Origin: Callaeas wilsoni
Taxonomy: Eukaryota; Chordata; Aves; Passeriformes; Callaeidae
NCBI GenBank assembly: GCA_013398955.1
Contig: VWPU01009511.1
Location: forward strand, 1 to 64,000
DNA: 64,000 nt
Direction of reading: 5' to 3'
In this document: positions 22,671 to 34,449 of the stretch, piece by piece
Layout: each line of letters starts with the position of its first letter
Numbering within the stretch: the first letter of the stretch is position 1
The notes under the pieces: generated by a model
What the model saw: the letters and a program-made list of their open reading frames with translations, nothing else
What the model was told of the DNA's origin: nothing
Databases searched by the model: none
Translations under genes and position numbers: made by a program

Positions 22671-24764
22671 TCCCCCCCAGAGATGTGACGGGGAGCGTGG
22701 TGGGTGCTCTCCTGCTGTGCACGGCTTTTCCCAACATGTGGTGGAAGCGACTGGGGAATTAAGGTGACAAGACAAGATGCTGCACACTTTGGTTAGTCAA
22801 GAAAAAGGAACATTTTTTTCATAGACAGGAAAATCCCACTTTATACTTGTCTCTGGTCTTCAATTTAACAGGATTTTGCTCATTTATCTCTTCAAAAAGA
22901 AATGATCCTGTGGGAAATATTTGTTGTGCTGGCTCCTCCACGGTGCTGAGAGCACTGATGAAGCAAAACAGCAGTGAGATGATATTTTTTTGTTGTGTAT
23001 TTTTTTTTTTTTTTTTGGATCCCAGGAAAGCTTGGGGATTTCTTTATCCATGGGCAGGGCAACACTGGTCCAGGATGCTGGTGTTTAGAGCATGGTGTGA
23101 GCTCCTGTCCTGCACCCAGGAGGCTGTCGTGGCATCAGGATGGGTTTTGCTGCATCGAGCAGAGGGAAAACAAAACCCAAAGGCTTGCCTTGATCCACTC
23201 TCTCCAGGGGAATTTCCATCCGTGCCCCATGCCTGGGAAGCAGCACTAAAGGGTTTTCAAGCACTTTGAGAGCTCCTGTTAAAAGGTGCTATCAAAATGA
23301 AAAATGTGATTTTCTCAGAGCGGCCCCACCTGTGACTCATCCATCTCCATTAGGGCAGAGACTCAAGAGTGAGTTATGGGAAGTCCTTGTTAACCTCAGG
23401 GGAATTTTTTTTTCCCTAATTTTGGGGATGTTTTTGCTTTCTGGGCAGATCTAGCAGAGGATTCTCACAGAAAAAAAAAAAAGTGGTTTAATGTTAATAC
23501 GGTGCAGCATTTATTAAAAGGCAATATTTTGCACTTCAAAGGATCTATCAAAGGCATGAATTTGAAAACAAGAAAAATCCCTTTATCTGACCAAGAAAAT
23601 CTTGTCAATGCATTATCTGTCTGTGATGGGTAGCCAAATTTGAAACTGAGTTCTCACCAGCATGGTTGTTTCCATCCCCAGCCAAGGAAAGAGATAAGAG
23701 CTCTAAAAAAACACTCAGTCTAATAAAAAGTCAACATTTCGTTTGGCCTCAAAAGCGGAAACCTCCCTCTTCTGCGAGACCGCTTGCTCCCCAAGATGCT
23801 GCTGACCTCAGGGAGATTATTTTTAGCTCATTTTTAGGCTGCTTCTCACCAGAGTGGGACGGGGCCAGCAAGCAGGATCTGTCCCCAGAGCACTGCTGAG
23901 GAGCTTTGGTGCTGCTCAAACCCAGCCCGAGCCGTTGTTGCAGGCAGAGGAGCAGCAGATGCTGTGCTGGTCACCGTGGCCAGGAGGGAGGGGTGGTGCA
24001 TGGGACAGCATCTCCTGGGGACTCTGTGCCCTGGCCCTAAAGTTATTTAGTTGATGGCTTTGGGATGCTTTTCTTTAGTCTTTGAAGCTCGTGTGGAAGG
24101 GGATTGAATTAAAGCAGGGTTTTGCCAAATCAGCTCAGTTTCCTGAGAGCTCGAAATGAGTTCTTGCTTTTTGCCTGCCTGTTAGAAAGAAATATTATTA
24201 TTATTTTCCTCAGAGACGAGGAGGGGGAAAGAAAAAATCTATAAATTTCTGAGTTTTATCTGAAGCTTGAAAACACAATATTTCTCCTTACTGCTGGCTG
24301 TGGTGAAAAGTTTCATTTGGGGGACAGGGAAACGTCACATCCCTGTGCTGCTGGCGTGGGTTACCACAGGACAGACTCACACCAAATTCCACACCCAGAG
24401 GATGGAAATCCTGGCCTGGAAACTCTCCCTGTGTCCCCCTGAAACCCTGGCATGTCATAAGACCCTATATTTAACTTCAGAGTCCTCTTAGGCTAAATAA
24501 GAGCCCTTTTATAGGGACTGGGAAAAGTTAAACATGTTGGGTGTACGAGTAGTCATTAAATATTTGCTGCTGGGCTGCGATGGGTTCCTGTTCTGTCTCC
24601 AGCTCGCTGTCAGGTCTGTTTAAAGGGACAGAAATAAGCCTGGAGGGGCTCTGGGGCCGCAGTGGCCCAGCCCTGCTGGGGACAAGCCCCCTGGCTTTGA
24701 ATTTTTGGAGGGATTTTGTCTCTCCAGGTTTCTGCTTCTCCCCTGCCATACAGACCCGGCTGAT
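22671..24764. other. Non-coding stretch with T/A tracts and one AT-rich part
   Basis: It contains poly-T at 23000-23016, poly-A at 23471-23482 and (ATT)4 near 24193-24206. The interval at about 23480-23650 is AT-rich, with AGGATCTATCAAAGGC (a TCF/LEF-like word) and TTAATGTTAATACG, and may be regulatory. No gene was recognised. Confidence 0.4.
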
Positions 24765-25110
24765 AAAGCAATAACTCAGCTTTATTGATTATGTCAAAGG
24801 CAGTAATTCAAGAAAGCTATTTAAATTCACAAGAGGAAGCTATCGCAATTATAAGTGTCTGCAGCAGATTATTAATCATTTTTGTTATGGCTATCAAGCC
24901 ACGAGACAGACATTTTCTGTAAGGCTTACGTGAGCGCCGGCTTTTCAGTAATGACTTGGGTTTTGCTCTCTTATTGGTTCGTAATGCTGAATAAAAAATA
25001 AGCAAACTGCTTTTTTTCTAAATCAATGTGTGTAAAGCTTTATAGCATATTGTTATAGGAGTGTATGAACTTCCAGTAGTTTAAATTCATGTTCTGTTTA
25101 ATCCAGCCAA
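24765..25110. promoter_or_regulatory. Strong candidate conserved regulatory block
   Basis: This is about 350 bp of unique AT-rich DNA with ATTATTAATCATT (24868-24880), Sox-like TTTGTTATGG beside it, CAATTATAAG, TTGATTATG, and several AATGCTGAATA-type words. It stands out from both flanks by composition. The pattern is typical of deeply conserved vertebrate enhancers near developmental genes. That is family knowledge and inference, not a demonstrated alignment. Confidence 0.38.
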
Positions 25111-25195
25111 ATACCAACGCTGGCTTTGTACTCCTTTTCCCTTTATTTCTCCAGCATTATTCCCAAAATAACGCTGAGACTTGGGGCAAAGCAAG

Positions 25196-25306
25196 GTGGC
25201 CATCCCTGGAAGTGCTCAAAGACCATACAGATGTGTGCTGAGGGTTATGGTTTAGTGATGGACTTGATGATCCTGGAGGTCGTTTCTAGTCTTAATGTTT
25301 CCAGCC
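25196..25306 (+). mobile_element. CR1-like 3' fragment, plus orientation
   Basis: The series 'catccctggaagtgctcaa', a degenerate 'catggtttagtgatggactt', then 'gatgatcctggaggtc' and a diverged tail is the arrangement of the CR1 3' region of the subfamily carrying GGACTTGATGATC. The octamer end is eroded. It is old and non-functional. Confidence 0.75.
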
Positions 25307-25309
25307 TTA

Positions 25310-26645
25310 ATAACTCGTGTGAGAAGGGAGACGTTGTGCCACTGGAAAGCTGAGCTGGTTTTCTGGATGGACCCGGGGCACTGGGGATGGAAAAGGGCTG
25401 AGCTGGCTCTCGTGTCTCCGTGGTGCTTTTGGTGGTGGAAGGTGCTGGTCCAGGCAATGCCCTGCTCTGCCCAGGGGGAGCTGGGCTGTGCCACTCCCTC
25501 CCCATCTCCTCGCTCAGGCTCTGCCCCAGATGGATGTTTTTGGGGCTGGTTGTCACCTTTCAGCTCGTCCAGCGAGGGAAAATGGGTTTTTACACCAGTC
25601 CTTTAAATTGCTACTTACCTTTGGCTACCAGTGAGCCCCAGAGCTGATAACACCAGCAGGTTGAAGCAGGGCAGCCTTGGCTGAGGGCCAGTCCCCATTT
25701 ATACTGTGGACAGGTTTTTTTTCAGCAAGGCAGTTAAGCAGAACATTTCTCTATAAAAAGCTGCAAAAGAGATCAGAGCAGCTCTCCCTCTCATCTTCCA
25801 TCTCCTCTGCTTAGTGACCTAGAACTAAATGTTTTATTAATAGAAGAAAAAAAATTGTAATGTATGTCTATTCAAGGCAGGTCTTTGGTACAGGGTTTTG
25901 GGAGGGCAGGATGAGAGGTGATGCTTGCATGGGTCACTTGCTGAAGAGGATAAGGGGCCTGGAGCATCCTCTCCAGTGGATGAGGAGGTGAGAGGTCCCT
26001 CTAAGCACAGGCAGATCCCTGCTTTCATCTGCTGAGCTGGGACTTGGAAGAAGCAGCCTTGGTTTGGGAAGGTGAGGGGCTGGTGGGGCTCAGGGGCTCT
26101 GTGGAGTGGGGGCTCCCTGGGACCAGCTCCGGGTCTCCCGTAAGGAACCAGCCCTGCTCTCCTGTGGGTGTCTGAGAGGAGCCCAGGCTTTGATCATTTG
26201 TCCCTGGTTAAACCAGAGTGGTGGGGTGGCAGTTGCAGGACAGCGGGGGGATGCTGTCCTGATGGTCCTGAGTGACCTGAGCAGGGGGACCCACTGTCCT
26301 CCAAAATGCAGCAGTATACCCTCTTGGCACAATTCCTTTTCCCTTCCCTCAAAGTTGTGCTGGTTTTGATTAAATACCTCATCAAACATTTATTTTGCCT
26401 GAAAGGAAGCTTTTGTTCTTGTTCTGGGGCCTTTCGGTTATGAAAACTTCAGCCAAAATCACTTAATTAAAAATGTACTTTTCCTGCTCTGCTTGTCTGG
26501 GAGCTGCTCCGAGGTGCATCAGTCCCGAGGTGCAGAACAGGGGGTCTGCAGGGGTAGCACAGCCTGAGTGAGCCACCTGGGAGGGAGACAGGGCTTTGGG
26601 AAGCAACAGCTCCTCTGGACCCCAAAAATGCCTCCAGCAGCAAGA
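25310..26645. other. Non-coding stretch, nothing distinctive
   Basis: Average-composition DNA with short overlapping frames on both strands. Apart from AT-rich words near 25820-25860, no repeat, island or exon is recognisable. Confidence 0.4.
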
Positions 26646-26649
26646 ACTC

Positions 26650-26712
26650 TTCTAGAATCTTAGAATATCTCAAGCTGGAAGGGACCCTTAAGGATCATTG
26701 AGACCAACTCAG
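26650..26712 (-). mobile_element. CR1-like 3'-terminal fragment, minus orientation
   Basis: TCTAGAATCTTAGAATATC followed by 'aagctggaagggaccctta' and 'aggatcattgagaccaac' is the reverse complement of the last ~60 bases of a CR1-type element (GGTCCCTTCCAAC-like block and octamer end). Only the extreme 3' end survives. Confidence 0.7.
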
Positions 26713-26849
26713 TGGTGAGTGAGGATTTTTCTTTTTGGGTCTAATTTACTCTCAGAGTGAAAAAAAAGCATTCATGAAGTGGTCACATCAGCTCAGTCAC
26801 CAAAGGATGCGCAACCAGGAGCGAAAAGAAACGAGGGTTTAGTTTAAAC

Positions 26850-27200
26850 GAAAGGTCTCTTTTGAGAAGATGCTCTGCTAACAGCCACGGCGTCCCCGCA
26901 GACACGCAGGGCCTGGGCTTCCTCTCTTCCATCAATATCAGTTACTCCCAGGATGACAAGCGGGCCCTTCCCCAGGCTCTGCCTCCGAGTGCTCGTGTAC
27001 CTTCGGGGAGCTAAAAATGGCAACGTAGAGGCGAGATGTTCCTCGCCTTGCTGAGCGCAGGGGTTTTATTTTCACTCTAACATATCAGCTATAAACAGCT
27101 ATTAGAGATTCTCCCGCAAGAGTCCGAAATGCTTTGGGTTCTGTCCCAATTATGGAGTGTCAGAATAGAAATAATTAATGCTGTGATAGCAAATGACAGG
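26850..27200. promoter_or_regulatory. Candidate regulatory block next to an exon-like open frame
   Basis: The right half (about 27075-27190) is AT-rich, with GCTATAAACAGCTATTAG and AATAATTAATGC (TAATTAAT at 27172-27179). The left half (26878-26990) contains an acceptor-like CCCCGCAG and an open frame that ends at TAA near 27013. Either could be functional. I favour a non-coding regulatory block, because the putative peptide has no recognised family. Confidence 0.25.
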
Positions 27201-30200
27201 GAGAGAGGTTTTTCTGGGGGAATTGCCCTGAAAACGTATTTTGGTGGAGGAGCTGGTGCTGGCATGTCCTGGCAGGTTGTGCCGTGGTGAATTCTCAGGC
27301 TTTTCCATCTTTCCTATCCTAATTTTCTGAGGAAAACTTTAATTTTTAAAATTTTTTTTTAATGGCAAGCACTGTGCCACGGAGCAGCAGAGCTGAGCTG
27401 GTGGTTCCCAAGAGGCATTGCCTAACTAGGTTTCATCCAGGTGCAAAGGAATGCAGGGTATTATTTATTAAGCTGTCAGTGATGGGCTGCAGTGGGGATG
27501 GAGGAGCAGCAGCAGCCAAAAACTGCTGCTCCTTTGGAATACTTTTAGTTCTCTTTCCTAAAATGTAAATATCTCTTAAATAGATGGACATGCTTCATTG
27601 TGGCCTGTGTTTTGGTTGGTCGGTTCATCTTTCTTTGTCCTTTTACACCTTTTAGCTCAGAGAGGGATGGGTTGCACAGGCAGGAAGGAAGCCAGGCTGA
27701 AAAAGTGCTGTAATTTCCCCTTTCCCTTTTGTAATGGCGGTGAAACGAATAGCCAGAGCCTCTGCTTTGCAAGCAAACATCTCGGAGCTGATGGATGCTG
27801 CCATTTTACCCTGCACCACTTGGACCGTATTTTTATTTGCGCTATACAACCTCTCCCTTCCATTAGCCCCAATGTTTTTCGGTCTCATTTTCACATAAAT
27901 TTTGCTGTTCCAGCTCCCAAAAGCAGTGATGCTTTCGGCTCCTGATCACGGTTGCTGTCTCGGAGGAGCAGCCGTCCTGCTGGCACGTGCAGATGGACGG
28001 GTGGCACTGCCAGCCCTGGCACCGAGGGCGAGTGGGTGAAAGGAGGATCTGGAAGGCAGGCAGGAGATGCTCTGAGTGGACTGGGCACCAACTGCGTTTT
28101 TCTTTCTCGTGTCTCATGAGAGACAAGGTCTTGTGCACAGGCTCTGCTGTGCCAGTTCTTAAGATGTAAGAAAAAACAACCAACAAACCAACCAGAAAAT
28201 TTACTGCAAACAACCCCCGAACAGTCTGTTCGAGCTGGAAGTCTTCACCACTCGCTTGATGCGACCTTTTTGGCTGTGGGGAAGGGAAAGCAGGTTTGTG
28301 TTTCTCATAAATAGCTCCTCGTAGGACAGCAGGAGGTGTGGAGGGAGAGCAGCCCAGGGGTAATTCCGTTCCACACAGCCAGATTCCCACTGGGCACCGC
28401 TCCTGCCTGGCACTGCTGGCACATCCACTGCAGCACCTTGAGTACCTGTGCGTGGAATTTGGCAAGTGCCAGCTGGTCTGTGTGTCATTTGAGGGGTGTG
28501 TGCTGGCAGAGAGCTTCAGCCAGAAGGGTCAGAGCGAAAAATGTGCATTTGTGGGGATGCAGCAGCATCCCACGTTGGTGGGAGACTTTCTGGTGAATGT
28601 GGAGGGGCAAACTGAGGCAACAGTGTCCAGCTGTTGTTGGGAACTGAGAGGCACCCAGAGATCAGCCAGGTTTCAGACCTGATGTGTCTTCCCTGTTCCC
28701 TCTCTCCTTGCCTCTGAGAAACAATGGGAAAGGTGTAAAAAGAGAAGATGACTCTTTAATCTGAGAAGTGTTGGAAATGTCTTGTGTTTTGTAGGTTTTA
28801 ATGAAAAGAACACATTCTTTCTCTGCCCTTTTTGGCTCTCAGCTTGTTCTTTATGTCTGCACTCATTTTAAATCTGGCCTGCAGACCATCTTCAAACCTG
28901 TGGAAAGCAGATTTGTCTGGGAGAGCTGATTGGATCAGCACAGGGACAAAAACGATGGGTATTTACCCCAAGATGAACAACTGGGCTCCATGGCCCAGTT
29001 TGGTATTTTTAGTGCTCTCCTGAACCTCCAGCAGCATCACGGGGTTGAGGAGGGAGCAGGACAGACTATCCCAGGTACAAATGGCCGGAGAGGTTTCAAG
29101 GGAGATGTGCATCCAGAACTGTGGCTCCAGCCACCCCCCAGCACGTCCCCAGGGCTGCGTTCCTGCCGGTGCCTGCATCCGCAGCGGCACAGGGCGCTCT
29201 CCCTTTGGCAAAGCGACAGGGTAATTAATTTCAGGGCCATTGTGCTGCGGTGGCAGGCACTGATTTATAGCCCAGGGAACAGCTTCTGGTTCAAAGTGCA
29301 CATCCGTTGTGTTAATGCTCCATGATCTTTACCCCCGTGAGGAAATGGCAGAGAATGAGGAGATTATTGCCACCAGACTGGGCTCCCGGTATTACCATGA
29401 TAAAGCCGGCGCAGATGAAGGGTGGGTTGTGCATACAGAGCAGCTTCCCCTCCCTGCATCCCGAGTCCAGTGGCTTCCCCAAGGATGGAACTGGTGAGGG
29501 AGTGGTGGTTGCACAATCCCTGCACCCAGCTGCTGCTTGGGCCCCTTTTGCTGCTGCGTTTTTTCCCCTTCTCCATCCGTTTTTGTCCATTAATTGTGCT
29601 GCTAAAAGGCACTTTAGAAAAGGCGTGTGGTGGGACAGCTCAGGGGAGGAAAGCCTGGAAACTGCCCAGGTCTTCTGGGATCAAGCGTTTCCAAATTCTT
29701 CCTTTTCCCAGAGAAAAGACTCGGAGGGGCAGGTGGATGAGGAGTGGGTGTGCAGGGTATTGCTGATTCCTGGGCAGCTCCCACCAGGAGCCATCCCAAC
29801 CCTTAGCTTCACAGTTCAGCAGCTTTTGGAAACTGTTTTTCCACGTGCAGACTCTGTGAGCTGGGCAAGTCATTCCCCTGGCAGGAAAAACATCTCTTTT
29901 CACTGGATTGATTTTCTGCTGTTTTCTGGAAGTGATTTAATCCCTGAGATCTGGTGAGGCAGGCAGGTGGTGCTGGGGTCCTGGGAGCATCTCTCCATCT
30001 GCACCAAGTCTGTCTCACCTTCCCTGTCGCCAAGGACTGACTGATTCCAGGCCCACCAAACCTTTTGAGGGTTTGGCTTTTCCCCCCTGCCGAGGATGCT
30101 TTGGCTTTTTGCAAAGGGGTGCTTGGGCAGGGAGAAATGCTTCCTTCCCTCTCATGGACCTGTTGCAGGGATCCGGGCGAAGGATGATGATGTCAGGTCT

Positions 30201-30519
30201 GTAGGGAATGTCTTTTTTTGGAAACGCTCATCAGCCCCTGTCTGAGATTTCCTTTGGGAAAGATTTGTGGCTGCACTGGGGTGATTCAAGGTAATTTCAT
30301 CCTTATTTGACAGTTCCTCAGAAAGCACCTTCTCGTTGTGCCTGGTTTGGGGCTGCCCCGATTCACAGCAGCACTGAGGGACCCCTGGGAGCCCCTGAGC
30401 ACCTTCCCTGGGTGCAGCCACCCCTTCCAGGGGCCATATCCAGACCCCAGGGATCAGCTCAGATCCTGGGTCGTTTCAGCTGGGTTTGGCTCAAACACAA
30501 AATGTATGGAATAGGAGGG
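27201..30519. other. Non-coding stretch, no gene recognised
   Basis: Minus-strand frame 27863-28465 (200 codons) and plus-strand frame 29322-29957 (211 codons) are the largest open stretches. Both overlap several frames in other phases, and neither shows a domain, so I do not call them genes. No CR1 copy, island or tandem repeat was recognised. Confidence 0.42.
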
Positions 30520-30960
30520 CTCTGCACGCTGCTGGGGTTTTTAGGTGTTATTCTAATACTAATAATTAATACAGTGATGTGTATAATCCTGTGCACAGAG
30601 AGTTGAAGCGTTCCCTAAAGCTTCTTTGCATCATAAAACTCCTAATCAAATATAGAATAGATCCCTGCCCTCTCCATAGCTTTAATCCTACTTCTCTTCC
30701 AGAACTAAACAGCTTTAAATTCCTCAGTCCCATGTGTATTCAGCTGCAGAGGCAAAAACTTTGCCATTTTTAAATCCTTCCCTAGTGCCAGACCAAAATC
30801 TCTGCAAACACAGACTCCGTAATCCTCGCTAATTTATCAAAGGTGCTCCTGAATGCTAATTTTCCTGTGCTGTGCCCTGGATCAGAATTACAATTGATTG
30901 ACTATAAAATGATAATTATACACTGGGAGCTTTGCATTGTGTAAACACCTTAAATTGATT
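30520..30960. promoter_or_regulatory. Candidate regulatory block (AT-rich)
   Basis: Unique AT-rich sequence includes CTAATAATTAATACAG (around 30556-30572), TTACAATTGATTGAC and GATAATTATACAC (around 30911-30923). It is bounded by GC-richer DNA. Motif density and composition support a regulatory reading at low to moderate confidence. Confidence 0.3.
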
Positions 30961-31232
30961 CTCCTGCCCTGCCAATGGGGAAATTCTTTCCATCACGTGC
31001 TGACTCTATCTGAGATCGAAATGATTCTGCCTTTTACAAACTTTCCTACCATGTATGGATTTTCTTGTTTAAAGCAGGCAGCAAGCGTGCCTTCTCCTCC
31101 CTGCTGGGCTGGTGCTGGAGTGGCAGAGTCTCCCTGGAAACAGCTCGAGGAAATGGAGATTTTCCAAGGGCTGCGGGTGCAAAATAAGGTCTCTGTGAGG
31201 ACTCATGGCTCCAGGGGTGACAGATAAAACGG

Positions 31233-31345
31233 GGCAGCATAGGGTAGGATAGTTCAGCTGGAAGGGACCTACAACAACCATCCGCAGTATTGCACATCCC
31301 TTTGGAGGTCCTGGCTCATCTGGGGATGCCCTCCCCAGGAATTCC
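31233..31345 (-). mobile_element. Degraded CR1-like fragment, minus orientation
   Basis: GGATAGTTCAGCTGGAAGGG followed by 'acctacaacaaccat' resembles the reversed CR1 3' end (GTTCAGTTGGAAGGGACCTAC type). The sequence after about 31285 is too diverged to place with certainty. It may belong to another subfamily or to an LTR carrying a similar word. Confidence 0.5.
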
Positions 31346-31349
31346 CTGG

Positions 31350-34050
31350 TTTTCCTCCAGACTCCTGTTTCCTGTGGACGTAGGTCTACCCTACATTGAA
31401 TTAGCAATTTCCGCTGCAGAAAGAGGCTCTTAACTTCAGACATTTTGGGAAAGGCTTGTTTTACGTTAATATTCTGGCTATAGAGAGTCCAACAACCACA
31501 GTGGCGAAGGGGAAAAGCAACCCTTCGATTTCTTGACACATCTGTATTCTTAGTCTCCTGCAGTCTGTTTTTTGACTTTAGCATTAGTTCCCATTTCCCA
31601 TATTTCAGGGAGGGCTCGCTCTGTGAAAGGCATCAAGAGGCATCCCCAGACAGCCAAACCATCTGGAAAACCCAGGAATCTGGACGGAGCTGTCTCGAAA
31701 ACAAACTTCCCTTCCCATCTTCCCGAGTGCTGCCGGTGGCCCTGCCAAAGGGAGCAGGCACGGTGCTGCTGGGCTGCTCCTCAGCTCCTCCATCCCGGCC
31801 GGGGGGAAGGAGAGGCTTTTCTGCTTCCTCTGGTAGGATGTTCATGCACCACTCGGAGGACCACGCAGCTGAATCAATCTTGCAACAGCATGATTTATTG
31901 AACGCGTGTGTTCCGCAGTCCGTACCGCCTGCTCAGTGGGTGCAGGAGGATGCTGAGGTTTGGGGGCCCCGGGATGGCACCGGGGCAGCAGAGTCAGGGC
32001 TGGTGCAGAGTTAATGCTCCAAACCCCCAGCGTGACCCTGCTCACAGGCAAATAAAAGCAAGGGCACACTCCCTTTCCTCGCCCTCGCCTGTTTGCTCAG
32101 AGCCCTGGGCTGATGCCCGTCTGTCTCTGTAAGTGATGGGAGCTGGGGGGATGGAGGATGAGCCTTGGGGATGGATGATGATGTTCCAGAGCCCCTCGTG
32201 TGCTCAGCAGGCAGAGCATCCTACACGTGGGGCTGCAGGGGAGGACACCACCACATCCCGCTGCCACGGGGAAGAGCAGTGGCTGCGGTCTGGAAACACA
32301 GGACCGGAGGGAGAGAGAATTAAGAAAGGAAGACAGACAGGTAATTAAGTCTGGTTTATCCTCTGTCCCCAGGGGCTTGCACTCACTGAGGCTGAGCCGT
32401 GGGCTGCCCCACGGGTGGCATCAGGGGGTTCCTGGAGGTTTGCTCAGCCTGGAGGGCAGGACTGCATGGTGGAGGACCTCCAGATTGCTTCAAGATGAAT
32501 TGGGTGGTTTTTTAACCACTGCACGTGTCCTGAGGTGGTTTCTGTCGGTAGGTAGCCTCTGGGGATGCTCAGAAATAAAGCCAACCTTCCTGGGCATGGG
32601 AGGCTGCTGGACAGGCAGGGCCATCCCAGGGAGCACCAGCACAGTGCTGCAACAGCAGCTCCTGGAAATGCTCAAACTGGCTTTCCCCTAAGAACAACCC
32701 CTTATGCTTCTGAATTTTTGGAAATCTCTTCTTCAGTTGTTCCCTTAAGTATTTATTGGATGTCTTCCTTTTTCTTTCTTTTTTCTTTTTTTTTTTTTTT
32801 AAAGCTTCTTCATCCAAGTTCTTTGCTCTGTTATTCCCCTGAGGATCATGTTTGCATTTGGCAGGGAGGGAGCTGGCTTGGTTAAACATAGACCTTGGTG
32901 AAGTGAAGCCAGAGGGATTTCAGAGCTCTCTGTACCTCTCTCTGCTGCTCAGAATCCTCTTCCTTTCTGTCTTACCCATGCAGGAGACTTGGTACACACA
33001 AATCCTGGCATCCTGCTGGCTGGCAATGGCTCTGCTCCCGGCGTTTTCCTTGCAGGAGGCAGCCAGGGGCCGCAGGGCTGTGCTTTGGTATTTACTGAGG
33101 GTGCAAACAGCCGTGCCCCACACGTCTGCTCAGCTGTGGGGTCTGGGACAGGCAGATTGCTCCCATTTAGTGATTTTGTTAGCTGGAGGAAGGATATTAG
33201 ATTTTTAGCAAGGATGTGTTTTTCTGCCTCACTTTGGAGCCCCTAATCCACCCTCGTCCCATCCTCTGCTTTCCCTGTGACTGATGCAAAAGCTCCTTGA
33301 GCAGGTCTGGGGAGGGCAGGGAAGGAGCAGCCCCTGGTTCCTCGGAGATGCTGAGAGGAGCAGCGTGGGCAGCCTGGAGATTAGGAATGTGAGCAATTTA
33401 GGATGAGCTGGCAGAAGCAGGGTGTTGGCTGGCACTGCCAGGGCTCCCTCTGCCAGCTGGGATCCTCAGGGTCCTGTGCTGGCACAGCTCTGAGCAGGGC
33501 ACGGGGCACCAAGGGGCTCATCCCCTCTCCCCTCCTCCAGGACTGCAGGGGTGTTCCAGGGTACACATCTTCGTGAGAAGACTCCAAAAAATCCCATAAA
33601 ATTCCTTGGCCCCATCATGGAGCTGGGATAACGAGGGAAGCTGTGCTTTTGCTTCATTAAATGTGTGGCCAGACTCTCTTGCAGCATCTCCCTTTCCTTT
33701 CTCTGCCTCCCCTCTGGGGCGACATCGAACCCCTGTAGTCACACCGTACCCAGGCAATAATCTAAACCTGTGTCACAAACGAAATTGTCTTTATTCCTGT
33801 GATCACAGCTCCTGCCTTCCCCTCGGTGGGCAGGCGTGGCTGGAGCAGCAGCTCCTGGCAGGGCTGATGGGCTGTTTCTCTTTGGGTTGTGGTGGGTGTC
33901 CCCAGGCCCAGGGACCTGGTTCTGCAGCAGCACCTGGGCTCCTGTGCACCTCAGGGATGGGAGCTGGGCACTCCAGCGCTGCATCAAGGGACCCATTCCA
34001 TCCCTGAGTTGTGTTTAAGTTCAACTTCATTAAGGCAAAGGCATTAATGG
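31350..34050. other. Non-coding stretch with a long pyrimidine tract
   Basis: GC-moderate DNA with short overlapping frames. A C/T tract dominated by T lies at 32763-32801. No gene, island or clear motif cluster was recognised. Confidence 0.4.
32763..32801. repeat. Polypyrimidine tract ending in poly-T
   Basis: About 39 bases consist only of C and T, ending in a run of roughly 17 T. It could be a polypyrimidine tract of a splice acceptor, but no AG-bounded coding segment follows. Simple low-complexity sequence is the safer call. Confidence 0.6.
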
Positions 34051-34055
34051 AGGAA

Positions 34056-34112
34056 GAGGTTTCCCAGGGAAGCTGTGGCTGCCCTATCCCTGGAAGTGTT
34101 CTGGCCTGGCAT
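34056..34112 (+). mobile_element. Small internal CR1-like fragment, plus orientation
   Basis: 'agggaagctgtggctgccc' followed by 'tatccctggaagtgttct' and 'ggcctggc' corresponds to the CR1 3' region upstream of the terminal block. The last ~100 bases of the element are missing, which is unusual for CR1 and implies a later deletion or decay. Confidence 0.6.
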
Positions 34113-34329
34113 TTTTTCTCAAGTCGATGTGTTCTCAATGAAGCGTTATAGCCGTAGCCCAAACAGAGCGATTTATGTGCACGGTCCTTTTATTGTTACA
34201 GGGAGTCTCAGTACGTGGCTGGTCTGGTTTTCCTTTCACCTCCTTCAAATGACTCATCTCTGAGCGCATCTGGTGTCCCTGTTGCAGACTAATGATTCAT
34301 AAGGACAGCAGCACGGGGAGAGCAGAGGG

Positions 34330-34445
34330 AGAGGAGCAGGATTGGTGCTTCCATGGGGAGGCTTGCGCGTGAGTCACGGCAAACCGCGAGGCAGGACGCG
34401 GCACGCCGGCCGCTCCGGCTTCCCGGGGAGAAACCAGGGACGTGG
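34330..34445. promoter_or_regulatory. Small CpG-dense spot
   Basis: About 12 CpGs occur within roughly 80 bases (34365-34445), surrounded by CpG-poor DNA. A GTGAGTCAC word (AP-1-like) sits at its left edge. It is too short for a conventional CpG island. It may be a protected regulatory site or a remnant of an ancestral GC-rich promoter. Confidence 0.28.
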
Positions 34446-34449
34446 AGGT

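Noticed and set aside
29322..29957. 211-codon frame, plus strand
   Set aside because: Overlaps other open phases on both strands and has no recognised domain.
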